DNA of 41,361 nucleotides from an uncultured Bacteroidales bacterium (GTDB lineage Bacteria; Bacteroidota; Bacteroidia; Bacteroidales; Bacteroidaceae). Positions 1 through 8,043 of the stretch are shown piece by piece. The translations under genes and the position numbers were made by a program. A model generated the notes under the pieces. That model worked only from the letters and a program-made list of their open reading frames with translations. It had not been told where the DNA came from and searched no databases. The stretch is taken from assembly GCA_902800925.1 (NCBI GenBank), contig CADCGD010000013.1:1-41361 (forward strand), written 5' to 3'. The stretch's first letter is position 1; each line of letters begins with the position of its first letter.

Positions 1-1242
1 GGTTTGCAGTGGGGCGACGAAGGAAAGGGTAAGGTAGTCGACGTGTTGACTCCCCAGTACGATGTTGTTGCCCGTTTTCAGGGCGGTCCCAATGCCGGTC
101 ATACGCTGGAGTTTGAAGGACAGAAGTATGTGTTACGTTCTATTCCCTCTGGTATTTTCCAGGGCGGTAAGGTAAACATCATTGGTAATGGTGTAGTATT
201 GGCTCCAGACCTCTTCATGGAGGAAGCGAAAGCATTGGAGGCCAGTGGCCATGCACTGAAGGAGCGTTTGCATATTTCTAAGAAGGCGCATCTGATTATG
301 CCTACCCACCGTGTGCTCGATGCTGCCTACGAGGCTCAGAAGGGTAAGAACAAGGTAGGTACGACGGGTAAGGGTATTGGTCCGACCTATACTGATAAGG
401 TCAGCCGTACGGGCCTGCGTGTAGGTGACATCCTTGATAACTTTGAGGAGAAGTATGCTGCTGCCAAGGCTCGTCATGAGGCTATTCTGAAGTCATTGAA
501 CTTTGAGTACGACATTACTGAGGTTGAGAAGAAGTGGTTGGAGGGTATTGAGTACCTGCGCCAGTTCCCCATTGTCGATTCTGAACACGAGATCAACCAG
601 ATTCTGCGTTCAGGCAAGAGCGTTCTCTGCGAAGGCGCTCAGGGCACGATGCTGGATGTCGACTTTGGTAGCTATCCTTTCGTGACTTCTTCAAACACCA
701 TCTGCGCTGGTGCCTGCACTGGTCTGGGTATTGGTCCTAACAAGATTGGCGAGGTGTTCGGCATCATGAAGGCTTACTGCACACGTGTTGGTGCAGGTCC
801 TTTCCCCACAGAGCTCTTTGACGAGACGGGCAAGCTGATTCGTGACCTTGGTCATGAGTATGGTGCTGTCACTGGTCGTGAGCGTCGTTGCGGATGGATA
901 GACCTCGTAGCTTTACGCTATTCTATCATGGTGAATGGCGTTACTCAGTTGATTATGATGAAGAGCGATGTGCTCGACGGCTTTGATACTATCAAGGCTT
1001 GTACGTCTTACAAAGTCAATGGTGTTGAGACACGCGACTTCCCATACGACATTGAGAAGGGTATTGAGCCCGTCTACAAGGAGTTACCCGGTTGGAAAAC
1101 TGATATGACTCAGTTCACTGACGAGAGCCAGTTCCCCAAGGAGTTCTCTGACTACATCAAATTCTTGGAGAAAGAATTGGAGACACCCATTAAGATTATC
1201 TCTATCGGTCCTGACCGTGCTCAAACAATCGTACGCAAATAA
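1..1242 (+). CDS. purA: Adenylosuccinate synthetase, 5' end missing
   Basis: Joins IMP and aspartate using GTP to make adenylosuccinate, the first committed step from IMP to AMP; cytoplasmic. The reading frame is open from base 1, so the start lies upstream. The first visible residues, [11 protein letters not shown], are the family's N-terminal GTP-site glycine-rich motif, so only about 5-10 residues should be missing. Other family signatures are [11 protein letters not shown] near residue 120, [14 protein letters not shown] near 210 and [12 protein letters not shown] near 290. The visible length of about 413 residues fits a full-length enzyme of about 420-430. Its stop overlaps the hisS start by one base (TAATG), which suggests translational coupling. 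Identification is firm; only the N-terminus is unseen. Confidence 0.97.
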   Translation, partial: GLQWGDEGKGKVVDVLTPQYDVVARFQGGPNAGHTLEFEGQKYVLRSIPSGIFQGGKVNIIGNGVVLAPDLFMEEAKALEASGHALKERLHISKKAHLIMPTHRVLDAAYEAQKGKNKVGTTGKGIGPTYTDKVSRTGLRVGDILDNFEEKYAAAKARHEAILKSLNFEYDITEVEKKWLEGIEYLRQFPIVDSEHEINQILRSGKSVLCEGAQGTMLDVDFGSYPFVTSSNTICAGACTGLGIGPNKIGEVFGIMKAYCTRVGAGPFPTELFDETGKLIRDLGHEYGAVTGRERRCGWIDLVALRYSIMVNGVTQLIMMKSDVLDGFDTIKACTSYKVNGVETRDFPYDIEKGIEPVYKELPGWKTDMTQFTDESQFPKEFSDYIKFLEKELETPIKIISIGPDRAQTIVRK

Positions 1243-2639
1243 TGGCACAGAAACCAAGTATACCTAAGGGAACGCGCGACTTTGGCCCTGTAGAGATGGC
1301 CAAGCGCAACTATATCTTCAATACCATCCGTAGTGTCTATGAGCTCTACGGATTCCAGCAGATTGAGACACCTGCCCAGGAAACCCTACAGACCCTAATG
1401 GGTAAGTATGGCGAGGAGGGTGACAAACTGCTCTTTAAGATTCTGAACTCAGGAGATTATCTCTCGAAGATTGGGGATAGCGAACTGACGGAGCGTAACA
1501 CGTTGCGTCTGGCTTCTAAGATCTGTGAGAAAGGCCTGCGCTACGACCTCACTGTACCCTTCGCCCGCTATGTGGTGATGCATCGTGAGGAGCTGCAGTT
1601 GCCTTTCAAGCGCTATCAGGTACAGCCAGTCTGGCGTGCAGACCGTCCTCAGAAAGGTCGCTATCGTGAGTTCTATCAGTTTGATGGCGATGTCGTTGGT
1701 TCTGACTCGTTGCTCAACGAGGTGGAACTGATGCAGATTGTAGATACTGTATTCACCCGCTTTGGCGTTCGTGTTCAGATTAAGATTAACAACCGCAAGA
1801 TTCTGACGGGTATTGCTGAGGTTATTGGTGCTGCCGACAAGATTGTTGACATTACCGTGGCCATCGACAAACTCGACAAGATTGGTATTGACAACGTTAA
1901 TCAGGAACTCCGTGAGGATGGTCTTAGCGAGGAGCAGATTGAGAAGCTGCGACCCATCATCATGCTGGAAGGCACCAACGAGGAAAAGCTGAACACCATT
2001 GCTGAAGTCTTGAAAGACAGCGAGATAGGTCTGAAAGGCGTCGAGGAACTTCGTTATATCCTGAATATGTTGAATGGTAGTGCGGAAGCAAACTCTACAC
2101 TCTACACTCTACACTCTACACTTAACAACGAGCTTCAGCTCGACCTCACCTTGGCTCGTGGTTTGAGCTACTATACGGGTGCCATCTTTGAGGTGAAGGC
2201 CATTGATACACCGATGGGCTCTATCTCTGGTGGTGGTCGTTACGACAACCTGACTGGCATCTTCGGTATGCCGGGTCTGTCTGGTGTTGGCATCTCGTTT
2301 GGCGTGGACCGCATCTATGATGTGCTCAATGCCCTCGACCTCTATCCTAAGGATTCACTGAACACGACACAGGTGCTCTTTATCAATTTTGGTGAGCAAG
2401 AGACGGCTTACTGCTTGCCTATTATTAATAAGGTACGCGAGAACGGCATTCGTGCGGAGATTTATCCTGACGCAACGAAGATGAAGAAGCAGATGTCGTA
2501 TGCCAATGCTAAGCAGATTCCTTTTGTCGTCTTGGCTGGTGAGAGCGAGATGGCAGCCCAAAAGGTAACGCTGAAGAATATGGAGACGGGTGAGCAGATG
2601 CTTGTTTCGCAGGAGGAGCTCATTGCAAAGTTGTCGTAG
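1242..2639 (+). CDS. hisS: Histidyl-tRNA synthetase
   Basis: Charges tRNA-His with histidine in the cytoplasm; class II aminoacyl-tRNA synthetase, 465 residues. Visible landmarks are the N-terminal GTRDF motif, [12 protein letters not shown], the motif 2 region around [17 protein letters not shown], the histidine-binding signature [15 protein letters not shown] near residue 305, [10 protein letters not shown] (motif 3 region), and a C-terminal anticodon-binding domain. The start ATG overlaps the purA stop by one base. A 35-base run of a 7-bp tandem repeat (2092-2126) encodes [11 protein letters not shown] just before the histidine-binding motif and looks like a small in-frame insertion in a loop. 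The downstream acetylesterase starts 21 bases after the stop, probably in the same transcript. Confidence 0.97.
   Translation: MAQKPSIPKGTRDFGPVEMAKRNYIFNTIRSVYELYGFQQIETPAQETLQTLMGKYGEEGDKLLFKILNSGDYLSKIGDSELTERNTLRLASKICEKGLRYDLTVPFARYVVMHREELQLPFKRYQVQPVWRADRPQKGRYREFYQFDGDVVGSDSLLNEVELMQIVDTVFTRFGVRVQIKINNRKILTGIAEVIGAADKIVDITVAIDKLDKIGIDNVNQELREDGLSEEQIEKLRPIIMLEGTNEEKLNTIAEVLKDSEIGLKGVEELRYILNMLNGSAEANSTLYTLHSTLNNELQLDLTLARGLSYYTGAIFEVKAIDTPMGSISGGGRYDNLTGIFGMPGLSGVGISFGVDRIYDVLNALDLYPKDSLNTTQVLFINFGEQETAYCLPIINKVRENGIRAEIYPDATKMKKQMSYANAKQIPFVVLAGESEMAAQKVTLKNMETGEQMLVSQEELIAKLS
2092..2126 (+). repeat. 7-bp tandem repeat inside hisS
   Basis: Four exact copies of ACTCTAC (2092-2098, 2099-2105, 2106-2112, 2113-2119) are followed by a degenerate copy ACTTAAC. 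The repeat lies in frame within hisS and gives a leucine/threonine/serine-rich insert. Gain or loss of one unit would shift the frame. Similar 7-bp-period repeats occur elsewhere in this window. Confidence 0.9.
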
Positions 2640-2660
2640 AAACAAACAACAAAACAAACT

Positions 2661-3500
2661 ATGAAGAAACTATTGATAGCAGCGGTGACGTTGCTGATGT
2701 TGACGGCTGCCACGCCTGTTAAGAAGACTACTATCTTTGTCATTGGCGACTCTACTGCAGCCAACAAGGATTTGTCGAAGGGCAAGACGGAACGTGGCTG
2801 GGCCCAGATGTTGCAGATGTATTTCGACTCGACGATGATTCGCGTCGACAATCATGCTGTGAACGGACGTTCGTCAAAGTCGTTTATCAACGAGGGACGT
2901 TGGGACAAGGTGCTCTCGCTTATCAAGCCTGGCGACTACGTTGTTATCCAGTTTGGTCACAACGACGAGAAGCCCAAGGCTGATCGTCATACCGACCCAG
3001 GTTCGACGTTCGACTATAATCTGGCGAAGTTTGTGCGAGAGACGCGCGAAAAGGGCGGTATCCCTGTGCTCATGAACTGCGTGGTGCGTCGCAATTTCTT
3101 TGTGCAGGTACCTGAGAACGATGACGACGAGAAGCTGCGTACGCAGACCTTCAAGGATGGTGTGAAGATGGTGGAGGGTGACACGCTCATCGATACCCAC
3201 GGACTCTATCGTGTAGCACCTCGTGACGTTGCCCAGCGCATGAACTGCCACTTCGTCGACGCCAATCAGATTACCCATGACCTCGAACAAGGTCTTGGTA
3301 CTGAGGCTTCGAAGAAGTTGCATATGTGGTATCGTCCTGGTGAAGAACCTACCGAACCGCAGGGTAAGCAAGACAATACCCACTATAACATCTATGGTGC
3401 TACCGTTGTTGCCAATCTGTTGGCTGATGCCCTTTGCGAGGAGATTCCTGTGTTATCGAAATATCGAACCAACGCTAAATCCTATAAGAGAAAACAGTAA
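2661..3500 (+). CDS. Secreted SGNH/GDSL esterase, rhamnogalacturonan acetylesterase-like
   Basis: Predicted to remove acetyl groups from pectin-type polysaccharide in the periplasm or outside the cell; the family resembles CE12 rhamnogalacturonan acetylesterases. The 279-residue protein starts with a signal peptide (MKKLLIAAVTLLMLTAA). All SGNH blocks are visible: FVIGDST with nucleophile Ser31, NGRSSKSF (block II Gly), QFGHND (block III Asn), and a C-terminal DNTHYNIYG with the catalytic Asp and His. It follows hisS after 21 bases and a strong hairpin terminator follows the stop. The substrate is inferred from family resemblance; acetylxylan is a possible alternative. Confidence 0.85.
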   Translation: MKKLLIAAVTLLMLTAATPVKKTTIFVIGDSTAANKDLSKGKTERGWAQMLQMYFDSTMIRVDNHAVNGRSSKSFINEGRWDKVLSLIKPGDYVVIQFGHNDEKPKADRHTDPGSTFDYNLAKFVRETREKGGIPVLMNCVVRRNFFVQVPENDDDEKLRTQTFKDGVKMVEGDTLIDTHGLYRVAPRDVAQRMNCHFVDANQITHDLEQGLGTEASKKLHMWYRPGEEPTEPQGKQDNTHYNIYGATVVANLLADALCEEIPVLSKYRTNAKSYKRKQ

Positions 3501-3530
3501 ATAGAGGTCCTAGAAGTCTCAGTAGAAAAA

Positions 3531-3564
3531 TATTCCTGCAATTTTCTTGCAGGAATAATTTTTT
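3531..3564 (+). terminator. Intrinsic terminator after the acetylesterase
   Basis: A perfect 10-bp inverted repeat (TATTCCTGCA, 3531-3540, with its complement at 3548-3557) has a 7-base loop and is followed by a run of six T. It ends the purA-hisS-esterase transcript. The 3' arm overlaps the upstream part of the next gene's promoter. Confidence 0.85.
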
Positions 3565-3577
3565 CTTCGTATCTTTG
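3547..3577 (+). promoter_or_regulatory. Promoter of the rubrerythrin gene
   Basis: The Bacteroidota -7 box TATCTTTG lies at 3570-3577. A TTG at 3547-3549, 20 bases upstream, fits the -33 element. About 37 bases separate the probable transcript start from the ATG at 3621. Confidence 0.7.
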
Positions 3578-3620
3578 CAAAAGTGAAATTATTAACTAAC
3601 CAAACAAATACTGATTAATT

Positions 3621-4178
3621 ATGAAGAAAAAGTTCATTTGCGCCGTTTGTGGATATATCTACGAAGGCGATGCAGCTCCCGAGAAGTGCCCCATCTGTAA
3701 GGCTCCTGCCTCTAAGTTCTCTGAATTGAAGGACGAGGGCGAGACAACCTATGCCACTGTTCACCGTATCGGCGATGGCAAACCCGAGGGTGTTTCACAG
3801 GAGATGATTGACGACCTGCGCAACCACTTCAATGGTGAGTGTGGCGAGGTAGGTATGTATCTGGCTATGGCCCGTCAGGCTGACCGCGAGGGTTATCCCG
3901 AGATTGCCGAGGCCTTCAAGCGCTACGCTTTCGAGGAGGCCGACCACGCCTCTCGTTTTGCTGAGCTGCTGGGTGAGGTCGTATGGGACACCAAGACCAA
4001 TCTGGAGAAGCGTGCTGCTGCTGAGGCTGGTGCTTGTGAGGATAAGTTCCGTATTGCCAAGAACGCTAAGGCTGCAGGTTTCGATGCTATCCACGACACC
4101 GTTCACGAGATGGCTAAGGACGAGGCCCGTCATGGTGCTGGCTTTGCTGGTCTGCTGAAGCGCTATTTTGGCAAGTAA
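3621..4178 (+). CDS. Rubrerythrin with N-terminal rubredoxin domain
   Basis: Reduces hydrogen peroxide in the cytoplasm with a non-haem di-iron centre and protects anaerobes from oxidative stress. The 185-residue protein has a rubredoxin-type FeS(Cys)4 knuckle at its N-terminus (Cys7, Cys10, Cys23, Cys26) followed by the four-helix diiron domain. Iron ligands are visible in [22 protein letters not shown] and [13 protein letters not shown]. The rubredoxin-first order marks a reverse-type rubrerythrin rather than the classic form with rubredoxin at the C-terminus. It has its own promoter and a hairpin just after the stop, so it is probably monocistronic with some read-through. Confidence 0.93.
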   Translation: MKKKFICAVCGYIYEGDAAPEKCPICKAPASKFSELKDEGETTYATVHRIGDGKPEGVSQEMIDDLRNHFNGECGEVGMYLAMARQADREGYPEIAEAFKRYAFEEADHASRFAELLGEVVWDTKTNLEKRAAAEAGACEDKFRIAKNAKAAGFDAIHDTVHEMAKDEARHGAGFAGLLKRYFGK

Positions 4179-4198
4179 AGGCAATAAAATAGGAGAAA

Positions 4199-4229
4199 AG
4201 CCGTTTTATCTGTATATGATAAGACGGCT
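4199..4229 (+). terminator. Hairpin after rubrerythrin that contains the next start codon
   Basis: A 12-bp stem (AGCCGTTTTATC at 4199-4210 with GATAAGACGGCT at 4218-4229, one G-U pair) has a 7-base loop and is followed by a T-rich stretch. It looks like the rubrerythrin terminator. The ATG of the following lipoprotein (4216-4218) sits at the loop and 3' stem edge, so the hairpin could also control that gene. Confidence 0.65.
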
Positions 4230-5520
4230 ATTCTTCTTTATAATAACTGGTGTGTTGCTGGCATCGTGCAGCGATAACGACTCGTTCTCTGCAGATGCGA
4301 GTCGTCGGCTGACGTTCACCTGCGACACAGTACGTATGGATACGCTCTTTGCTCAGGTACCCTCGTCGACCTATTCCTTCTGGGTGCATAACCAGTCAGG
4401 TGATGGTCTACGCCTGCGTACCGTGCGTCTGGAGCGTGCCGGGCAGTCGGGTTTCCGTGCTAATGTTGACGGTACTTTCCTCAATCCCGTTGTCAACGAC
4501 TTGGAGCTTCGTAAGGGCGACAGCCTGCGTGTCTTTGTCGAGGTTACGGCTGCAGAGAATACCTCGCCCGATCCACAATTGCTGGAGGATAACCTGCTGT
4601 TTACGTTAGAGAGTGGGGTGATGCAGAAGGTGAATTTGCGCACCTACAGCTGGAATGCTGAACAGTGGCACGATGTTGATATTACTGCCGACCGTACCAT
4701 TGAGTCCTCTACACCTATCGTTGTTTATGGCGGTGTCAATGTTGCCGAGGGTGCTACGCTGACTATTAAGAATACGACACTCTACTTCCACGATGGTGCT
4801 GGCATTACCGTTGGTGGCACTCTAATTGCTGAGAATGTAACGTTTCGTGGCGACCGTCTGGACCATATGTTCGATTATCTGCCATATGACCGTATCAGTG
4901 GTCAGTGGAAAGGTATTACGGTGAAGGCAAAGGCTGGTGGTTGCGAGTTCACAGATTGTGTGATTCGTAATGCCATGGATGCATTGCACTGCGACTCCAC
5001 CACTGTTGTGCTCACCAATACGATAGTTCATAACAGTAAAGGCTTTGGCTTGTGGGCTCACGATAGCGAGGTGGCTATCAGCAATTGTGTGCTCTCGAAT
5101 GCCCTCAATGACTGTGTGGCACTCTTGGGTTGCCAGGCAACTATCGACCACACCACATTGCCTCAGTTCTATCCGTTGTCAGCCAATCGTGGCGCTGCCC
5201 TGCGTTTTGCCCCCTCTGACAAGAACCCCATTGAGCTGTTGTGCACCAACACGTTGGCTACAGGTTATGCTGACGATGTTGTAATGGGTGAGGTTGACGA
5301 CGATTCAGACTACTATTTCGAGAATTGTCTGTTGCGAACCCTTGAAGTTGAGGATGCTGAACTTGTGAAAGATATCATCTGGGAAAAGAAGGACGATGAG
5401 ATTCAGGGTACTAAGCACTTCCTGCTGGTTGATGGAGACAAATTGATTTATGATTTTCGACTGAAAGAGGAGTCGCCGGCCTACGAGAAGCATATTGGCT
5501 GGCAGTCTGCGGAACAATAA
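4216..5520 (+). CDS. Lipoprotein with right-handed beta-helix region
   Basis: Function unknown. The 434-residue product begins with a lipoprotein signal (MIRRLFFFIITGVLLASCSD, lipidated Cys at residue 18). This is why the start at 4216 is chosen over an in-frame ATG 48 bases upstream inside the rubrerythrin 3' end. The N-terminal half is a beta-rich domain. From about residue 170 there are short repeating strand-turn units (for example VYGGVNVAEGATLTIKN, then ITVGGTLIAENVTFRGD) typical of parallel beta-helix proteins. Such folds in Bacteroidota are often surface or periplasmic sugar-binding or lyase-like proteins, but no catalytic motif is recognised. The nearest AGGAG lies 20 bases from the ATG, with the hairpin between them. 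Confidence 0.75.
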   Translation: MIRRLFFFIITGVLLASCSDNDSFSADASRRLTFTCDTVRMDTLFAQVPSSTYSFWVHNQSGDGLRLRTVRLERAGQSGFRANVDGTFLNPVVNDLELRKGDSLRVFVEVTAAENTSPDPQLLEDNLLFTLESGVMQKVNLRTYSWNAEQWHDVDITADRTIESSTPIVVYGGVNVAEGATLTIKNTTLYFHDGAGITVGGTLIAENVTFRGDRLDHMFDYLPYDRISGQWKGITVKAKAGGCEFTDCVIRNAMDALHCDSTTVVLTNTIVHNSKGFGLWAHDSEVAISNCVLSNALNDCVALLGCQATIDHTTLPQFYPLSANRGAALRFAPSDKNPIELLCTNTLATGYADDVVMGEVDDDSDYYFENCLLRTLEVEDAELVKDIIWEKKDDEIQGTKHFLLVDGDKLIYDFRLKEESPAYEKHIGWQSAEQ

Positions 5521-5552
5521 TTTCGTTTCATTTTGTATAATTCGTGGTTTCT

Positions 5553-6620
5553 ATGAAGAACATTTGCATATTTACGGGTGCACGACCCAATTTTATCAAG
5601 GTGGCACCACTCATTCGTGCCATCGAGTGTACAGACAACTGCACATACCATCTGGTCTATGCAGGTAGAGAGGACGATCCCACATTGGAGGCTTCACTGT
5701 TTGACGATTTGCAGATTTCTCGTCCTGATGTGTTCTTAGGTGTCGACTGCGAGAACCTTAATGAACTGACGGGGCGCGTGATGGCAGAGTTCGAGCGCTA
5801 TCTGGAGCAGAACCCCACTGATACGGTCATTGTGGTCGATGACCTCGCCTCGACGATGGCTGCTGCTATCGTTACCAAGAAGCGTGGACTGCGTCTGGCA
5901 CACCTCGTGGCAGGTACACGCTCGTTCGATATCTCTATGCCTAAGGAGATTAATCGCCTGGTGATTGACGGACTTAGTGACCTGCTGTTTACTGCAGGCG
6001 TAGGCTCCAGCAGCATTGCCACCCGTGAAGGTGCTGAAAACCACAAGATTTATATGGTGGGTAACATCTTGATGGATACCTTGCGCTATAACCACGGCCG
6101 TTGGACGCGTCCAGCTTGTCTTGATGGTATCCAAGATGGTGAATACCTTGTCTTCACCATCAATCGCAAGGCCCTGCTAGCCAATGAGGATAATCTCCGA
6201 CAGATGCTTCAGACTATCACCGATGTTGCAGGCTCTCTGCCCGTTATCGCTCCCCTCCGTGGTCGTGCCTGCGATGTGATATCCTCGTTCCACCTTCCAT
6301 CTTCCACCATCCGTCTGACATCTTCTCTTGGCTATCTTGACTTTGGTTATCTCACTGCTCATGCCAAGGGCATTATCACCGATTCTGGCAATGTTGCTGA
6401 GGAGGCTACCTTCAATCAGGTTCCCTGCATTACGCTCAACTCCTATACAGAGCATATCGAGACTGTCAAGCAGGGCACCAACGTTCTTGTAGGCGAGGAT
6501 GCTGGCCGACTACGCGAAGAACTGCAGCGTATGGTCGGTGGACAGTGGAAAACATCCTCCTTGCCCGACCGTTGGGATGGTCGCACAGCTGAGCGCATCG
6601 TTCAGATACTATGTAACTAA
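5553..6620 (+). CDS. Divergent UDP-GlcNAc 2-epimerase family protein
   Basis: Homologue of WecB-type UDP-N-acetylglucosamine 2-epimerases, which make UDP-ManNAc for surface polysaccharides. The 355-residue product opens with ICIFTGARPNFIKVAPLI, matching the family's GTRPEAIKMAPV block. Near the C-terminus it has TDSGNVAEEATFNQVPC and ETVKQGTNVLVGED, matching the UDP-binding region. Several residues needed for catalysis in WecB look replaced: the HVEAGLR motif reads HLVAGTR, and the TGHRRE motif reads TINRKA. PKEINR keeps one active-site glutamate. It may be a specialised epimerase, a hydrolase or a non-catalytic relative. A three-copy 7-bp repeat encodes part of a loop at 6288-6308. Confidence 0.8.
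   Translation: MKNICIFTGARPNFIKVAPLIRAIECTDNCTYHLVYAGREDDPTLEASLFDDLQISRPDVFLGVDCENLNELTGRVMAEFERYLEQNPTDTVIVVDDLASTMAAAIVTKKRGLRLAHLVAGTRSFDISMPKEINRLVIDGLSDLLFTAGVGSSSIATREGAENHKIYMVGNILMDTLRYNHGRWTRPACLDGIQDGEYLVFTINRKALLANEDNLRQMLQTITDVAGSLPVIAPLRGRACDVISSFHLPSSTIRLTSSLGYLDFGYLTAHAKGIITDSGNVAEEATFNQVPCITLNSYTEHIETVKQGTNVLVGEDAGRLREELQRMVGGQWKTSSLPDRWDGRTAERIVQILCN
6288..6315 (+). repeat. 7-bp tandem repeat inside the epimerase gene
   Basis: TTCCACC (6288-6294), TTCCATC (6295-6301) and TTCCACC (6302-6308), then a degenerate ATCCGTC. It encodes FHLPSSTIR in the middle of the protein. The period matches the hisS and regulator repeats although the sequence differs. Confidence 0.75.
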
Positions 6621-6631
6621 AAGAAAATGAT

Positions 6632-6653
6632 GGACTTCACAATTGCGAAGTCC
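6632..6653. terminator. Possible bidirectional terminator between convergent genes
   Basis: An inverted repeat, GGACTTC (6632-6638) with GAAGTCC (6647-6653), has an 8-base loop. It lies between the epimerase (+) and the carboxylesterase pseudogene (-). The T-rich tract is better on the minus-strand side. The stem is only 7 bp. Confidence 0.5.
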
Positions 6654-6669
6654 CTCACTCTTTAGTTGT

Positions 6670-7223
6670 CTACCTTGTTGGTGGAAAACCGAAACCTTGG
6701 GGCTGTGGGGCTCTCTCTGGTGTACCAAAGAAAGAAGCCTCAGCGTCCTTATCGTCGAGTTTGAATACCATGAAGTTGGGATTCTTCTCTGTGCAGGGTG
6801 CCCACTTGCCGCCCTTAGGTCCGTTGGGGTCGCCACCAAACTGTGCAATGTTCTTCTTGATCCACTTTAGCGCCTCAATCTGATCGAGAATACCGTAGTT
6901 TCCTGACACTTGATGTGGGCTTTCGGCCGATAGGGCAGGGTGGACGAGGAATCCGAAGACGCCCAGACGGTAGTTGATAGAGACGAGCACTACATCCTTG
7001 GCGCCCCATTCCTGTCCGTCGAACTCAGGCTCAGAGCCCCAGCCCTCACGGAAACCGCCCCCATGAATCCACAGGGCCACGGGCAGTTTCTTGTTGACCT
7101 GGCCAGGAGCCTTCGTCCAAACGTTAAGGTATAGGCAGTCTTCGCTATAGGGAGCCTCCTTGCCGTAGCCCCATTCTGTGAAGTAGCCGCCATTAGCAGA
7201 AGAGATAAGAGTAGTTTTTTCAT
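6670..7223 (-). pseudogene. Carboxylesterase type B remnant with two internal deletions
   Basis: Remnant of a secreted alpha/beta-hydrolase carboxylesterase, normally about 500 residues. An ATG at 7223 starts a signal peptide (MKKLLLSLLLMA). The sequence then continues in another frame as GYFTEWGYGKEAPYSEDCLY, so an N-terminal block is missing and the frame is broken near 7190. The conserved LWIHGGGF oxyanion segment, INYRLGVFGF and QIEALKWIKKNIAQFGGDPN are intact. Directly after DPN it jumps to a typical C-terminal tail (GPKGGKWAPCTEKNPNF), losing the GESAGS nucleophile serine and the catalytic acid and histidine. It cannot be an active esterase. Its -7 promoter box (7254-7261) is still present, so a transcript may remain. 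Confidence 0.85.
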
Positions 7224-7253
7224 ACTTGTCGTTGATAAGTTAGTTAGCTGATG

Positions 7254-7261
7254 CAAAGGTA
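7254..7261 (-). promoter_or_regulatory. -7 box of the carboxylesterase remnant
   Basis: TACCTTTG on the minus strand, 30 bases upstream of the remnant's ATG, followed by GC as in other promoters here. It suggests the pseudogene arose recently enough to keep its promoter. Confidence 0.55.
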
Positions 7262-7360
7262 CATCTTTTTTATGAATGTAGCACACAAAAACCAAAAATG
7301 TTACGAAAAAATTGCGAAATAGGAGATTTGCGGATAAGAAATCATTTTATTCTATAATTG

Positions 7361-7392
7361 TTTGGCGGTTTGATGGTTTATTTGTATCTTTG
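7361..7392 (+). promoter_or_regulatory. Promoter of the Fic-like/winged-helix gene
   Basis: TTTG at 7361-7364 and TATCTTTG at 7385-7392 are separated by 20 bases, a textbook Bacteroidota -33/-7 pair. The ATG follows 26 bases after the -7 box. Confidence 0.75.
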
Positions 7393-7418
7393 CGGCAGAA
7401 TAATATATAGAATAAGAC

Positions 7419-7973
7419 ATGTACTTACCTCCTTTCCGCCTCACACCAGAGATGCTGCGCTTGGTCTCTGAGATCGCTTCGCAAGCAGGAATACTGCGTG
7501 CGCTTGATGAAATCGATGGTTTTTCGATGAAACGGGACGAAAATGCATCGGATTCTGCTCCTTCTATACCTGAAAGTGCTGATGGTACTGCGTTTATTAC
7601 CTATATCTTGCATACTTTGCAGGAAACCATTTGCCAGGAGGTAGAACAAAAAATACAGAATAAAATAGAATGGGAAGTAAGGAATAAAATAGAGAGCAAA
7701 GTAAAGGATAAAAAGGAAGAACAAAAGCTTTCGAAAGTAGAGGATAAAAATGTTAAAACAGTAGAGAATAAGACATCATCTCTACGTTTAAGTGGCTCAG
7801 AACAGCGTATTGTGTCGCTTTTGGCCAACGATTCGCACTTAACTATTGCTGATTTGAGTCAAAAATCCCATCTTTCTGAGGCTGGAATCAACAAAATTTT
7901 GGCTTCTCTGCGCAAGAAGGGCGTACTGGAACGTGTAGGTGCCAATAAGAATGGTTATTGGGTTGTAAAGTAA
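7419..7973 (+). CDS. Orphan protein: Fic-type N-terminal segment, charged repeat linker, winged helix
   Basis: No confident function. The 184-residue product starts MYLPPFRLTPEMLRLVSEIA, resembling the N-terminal helix that precedes Fic domains in Bacteroidota Fic/DNA-binding proteins. No Fic motif (HPFxxGNGR) follows. Residues about 65-115 form a highly charged, probably coiled-coil stretch with a 4-residue NKIE/NKIE/SKVK-like period. Residues about 122-184 look like a winged helix (SGSEQRIVSLLA, TIADLSQKSHLSEAGINKIL, RKKGVLERVGANKNGYW). It could be a deletion derivative of a larger Fic regulator or a small DNA-binding antitoxin-like protein. AT-rich codons in the linker differ from neighbouring genes. 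It has its own promoter. Confidence 0.65.
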   Translation: MYLPPFRLTPEMLRLVSEIASQAGILRALDEIDGFSMKRDENASDSAPSIPESADGTAFITYILHTLQETICQEVEQKIQNKIEWEVRNKIESKVKDKKEEQKLSKVEDKNVKTVENKTSSLRLSGSEQRIVSLLANDSHLTIADLSQKSHLSEAGINKILASLRKKGVLERVGANKNGYWVVK

Positions 7974-7990
7974 AACATAAAGCTAATAAA

Positions 7991-8019
7991 TACAACTCGT
8001 TGGAGTGTAATGAGTTATA
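7991..8019. terminator. Weak inverted repeat between convergent genes
   Basis: TACAACTCGTT (7991-8001) pairs with AATGAGTTATA (8009-8019) apart from one mismatch and one G-U. It lies between a plus-strand gene and queC on the minus strand. A clear T-run is lacking, so the terminator role is tentative. Confidence 0.4.
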
Positions 8020-8043
8020 TTGTGTAGATAAAATCGTTTTCTG

